A stretch of DNA of 5,867 nt. Source: Pseudomonadales bacterium. GTDB taxonomy: Bacteria; Pseudomonadota; Gammaproteobacteria; Steroidobacterales; Steroidobacteraceae. Under the pieces are notes generated by a model, which saw only the letters and a list, made by a program, of their open reading frames with translations, made no database searches and was not told the origin of the DNA. Every line of letters begins with the position of its first letter. The stretch's first letter is position 1. The position numbers and the translations under genes were made by a program. The stretch spans positions 1 through 5,867 of the forward strand of contig JAGRJB010000049.1 in assembly GCA_020442965.1 (NCBI GenBank), read 5' to 3'. This document shows, in pieces, positions 5,711 to 5,867 of the stretch.

Positions 5711-5867
5711 TCAGGCCGCCGGTGCAGCCGTCGGGGCTTCGACCGCAGCAGCAGGCTGCGCGGTCGGGGCCGCTGCCGGCGCCTCGGGCTCAGCCGCCGC
5801 ACGCTCGAGCGCAGCCTGATCGAACACTTCGCCTTTGAAAATCCACACCTTGATACCGATGATGCCG
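5711..5867 (-). CDS. rpsC: 30S ribosomal protein S3, C-terminal 51 residues (cut by window edge)
   Basis: S3 lies in the head of the small subunit at the mRNA entry channel and contributes to its helicase activity. Only the end is present. It opens with GIIGIKVWIFKGEVF, the conserved close of the S3 C-terminal domain, in register with the expected rpsC position just before rplP. After that comes a low-complexity tail of about 36 residues, rich in Ala, Pro and Glu, ending AAPAA and TGA. The E. coli tail at this point is Lys/Arg-rich, while here only one Arg follows the KGEVF block, so the tail is acidic to neutral. Most of the gene lies beyond the right edge. Confidence 0.95.
   Translation of the reverse strand, partial: GIIGIKVWIFKGEVFDQAALERAAAEPEAPAAAPTAQPAAAVEAPTAAPAA

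Overview
The window is a ribosomal-protein gene cluster read entirely from the minus strand. It runs from the 3' end of rpsC, at the right edge, to the first 176 codons of secY, at the left edge. In transcription order the genes are rpsC (partial), rplP, rpmC, rpsQ, rplN, rplX, rplE, rpsN, rpsH, rplF, rplR, rpsE, rpmD, rplO and secY (partial). This is the classical order of the end of the S10 operon followed by the spc operon. Almost every base is coding. No gap exceeds 49 nt, and there are no mobile elements, tRNAs, CRISPR arrays or accessory genes.

The organism is a GC-rich bacterium. Protein sequences resemble the Escherichia coli orthologues closely over their whole length: L14, L5, L16, S5, L18, L15 and S8 differ by at most two residues in length, and S14 is the 101-residue form without a zinc ribbon. 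A short L30 is present. This fits Proteobacteria, most likely Gammaproteobacteria. I cannot fix the family from the sequence alone.

Right part (5867-4719): the end of the S10 group, with rpsC ending in an Ala/Pro/Glu-rich tail, then rplP, rpmC and rpsQ, which overlap or abut. Middle (4693-2118): rplN, rplX, rplE, rpsN, rpsH and rplF. Left part (2099-1): rplR, rpsE, rpmD, rplO and secY. The rpsQ-rplN gap, where E. coli has the spc promoter, is only 25 nt here and shows no promoter or terminator, so the S10 and spc groups are probably one transcription unit.

The proteins build both ribosomal subunits (S3, S17, S14, S8, S5; L16, L29, L14, L24, L5, L6, L18, L30, L15). SecY is the membrane channel through which ribosome-made proteins are exported. 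Tight spacing, shared stop/Shine-Dalgarno sequences and overlapping start/stop codons point to translational coupling along the message. This is a conserved housekeeping region. I found no sign of a new biological system, only modest variations on the standard layout.
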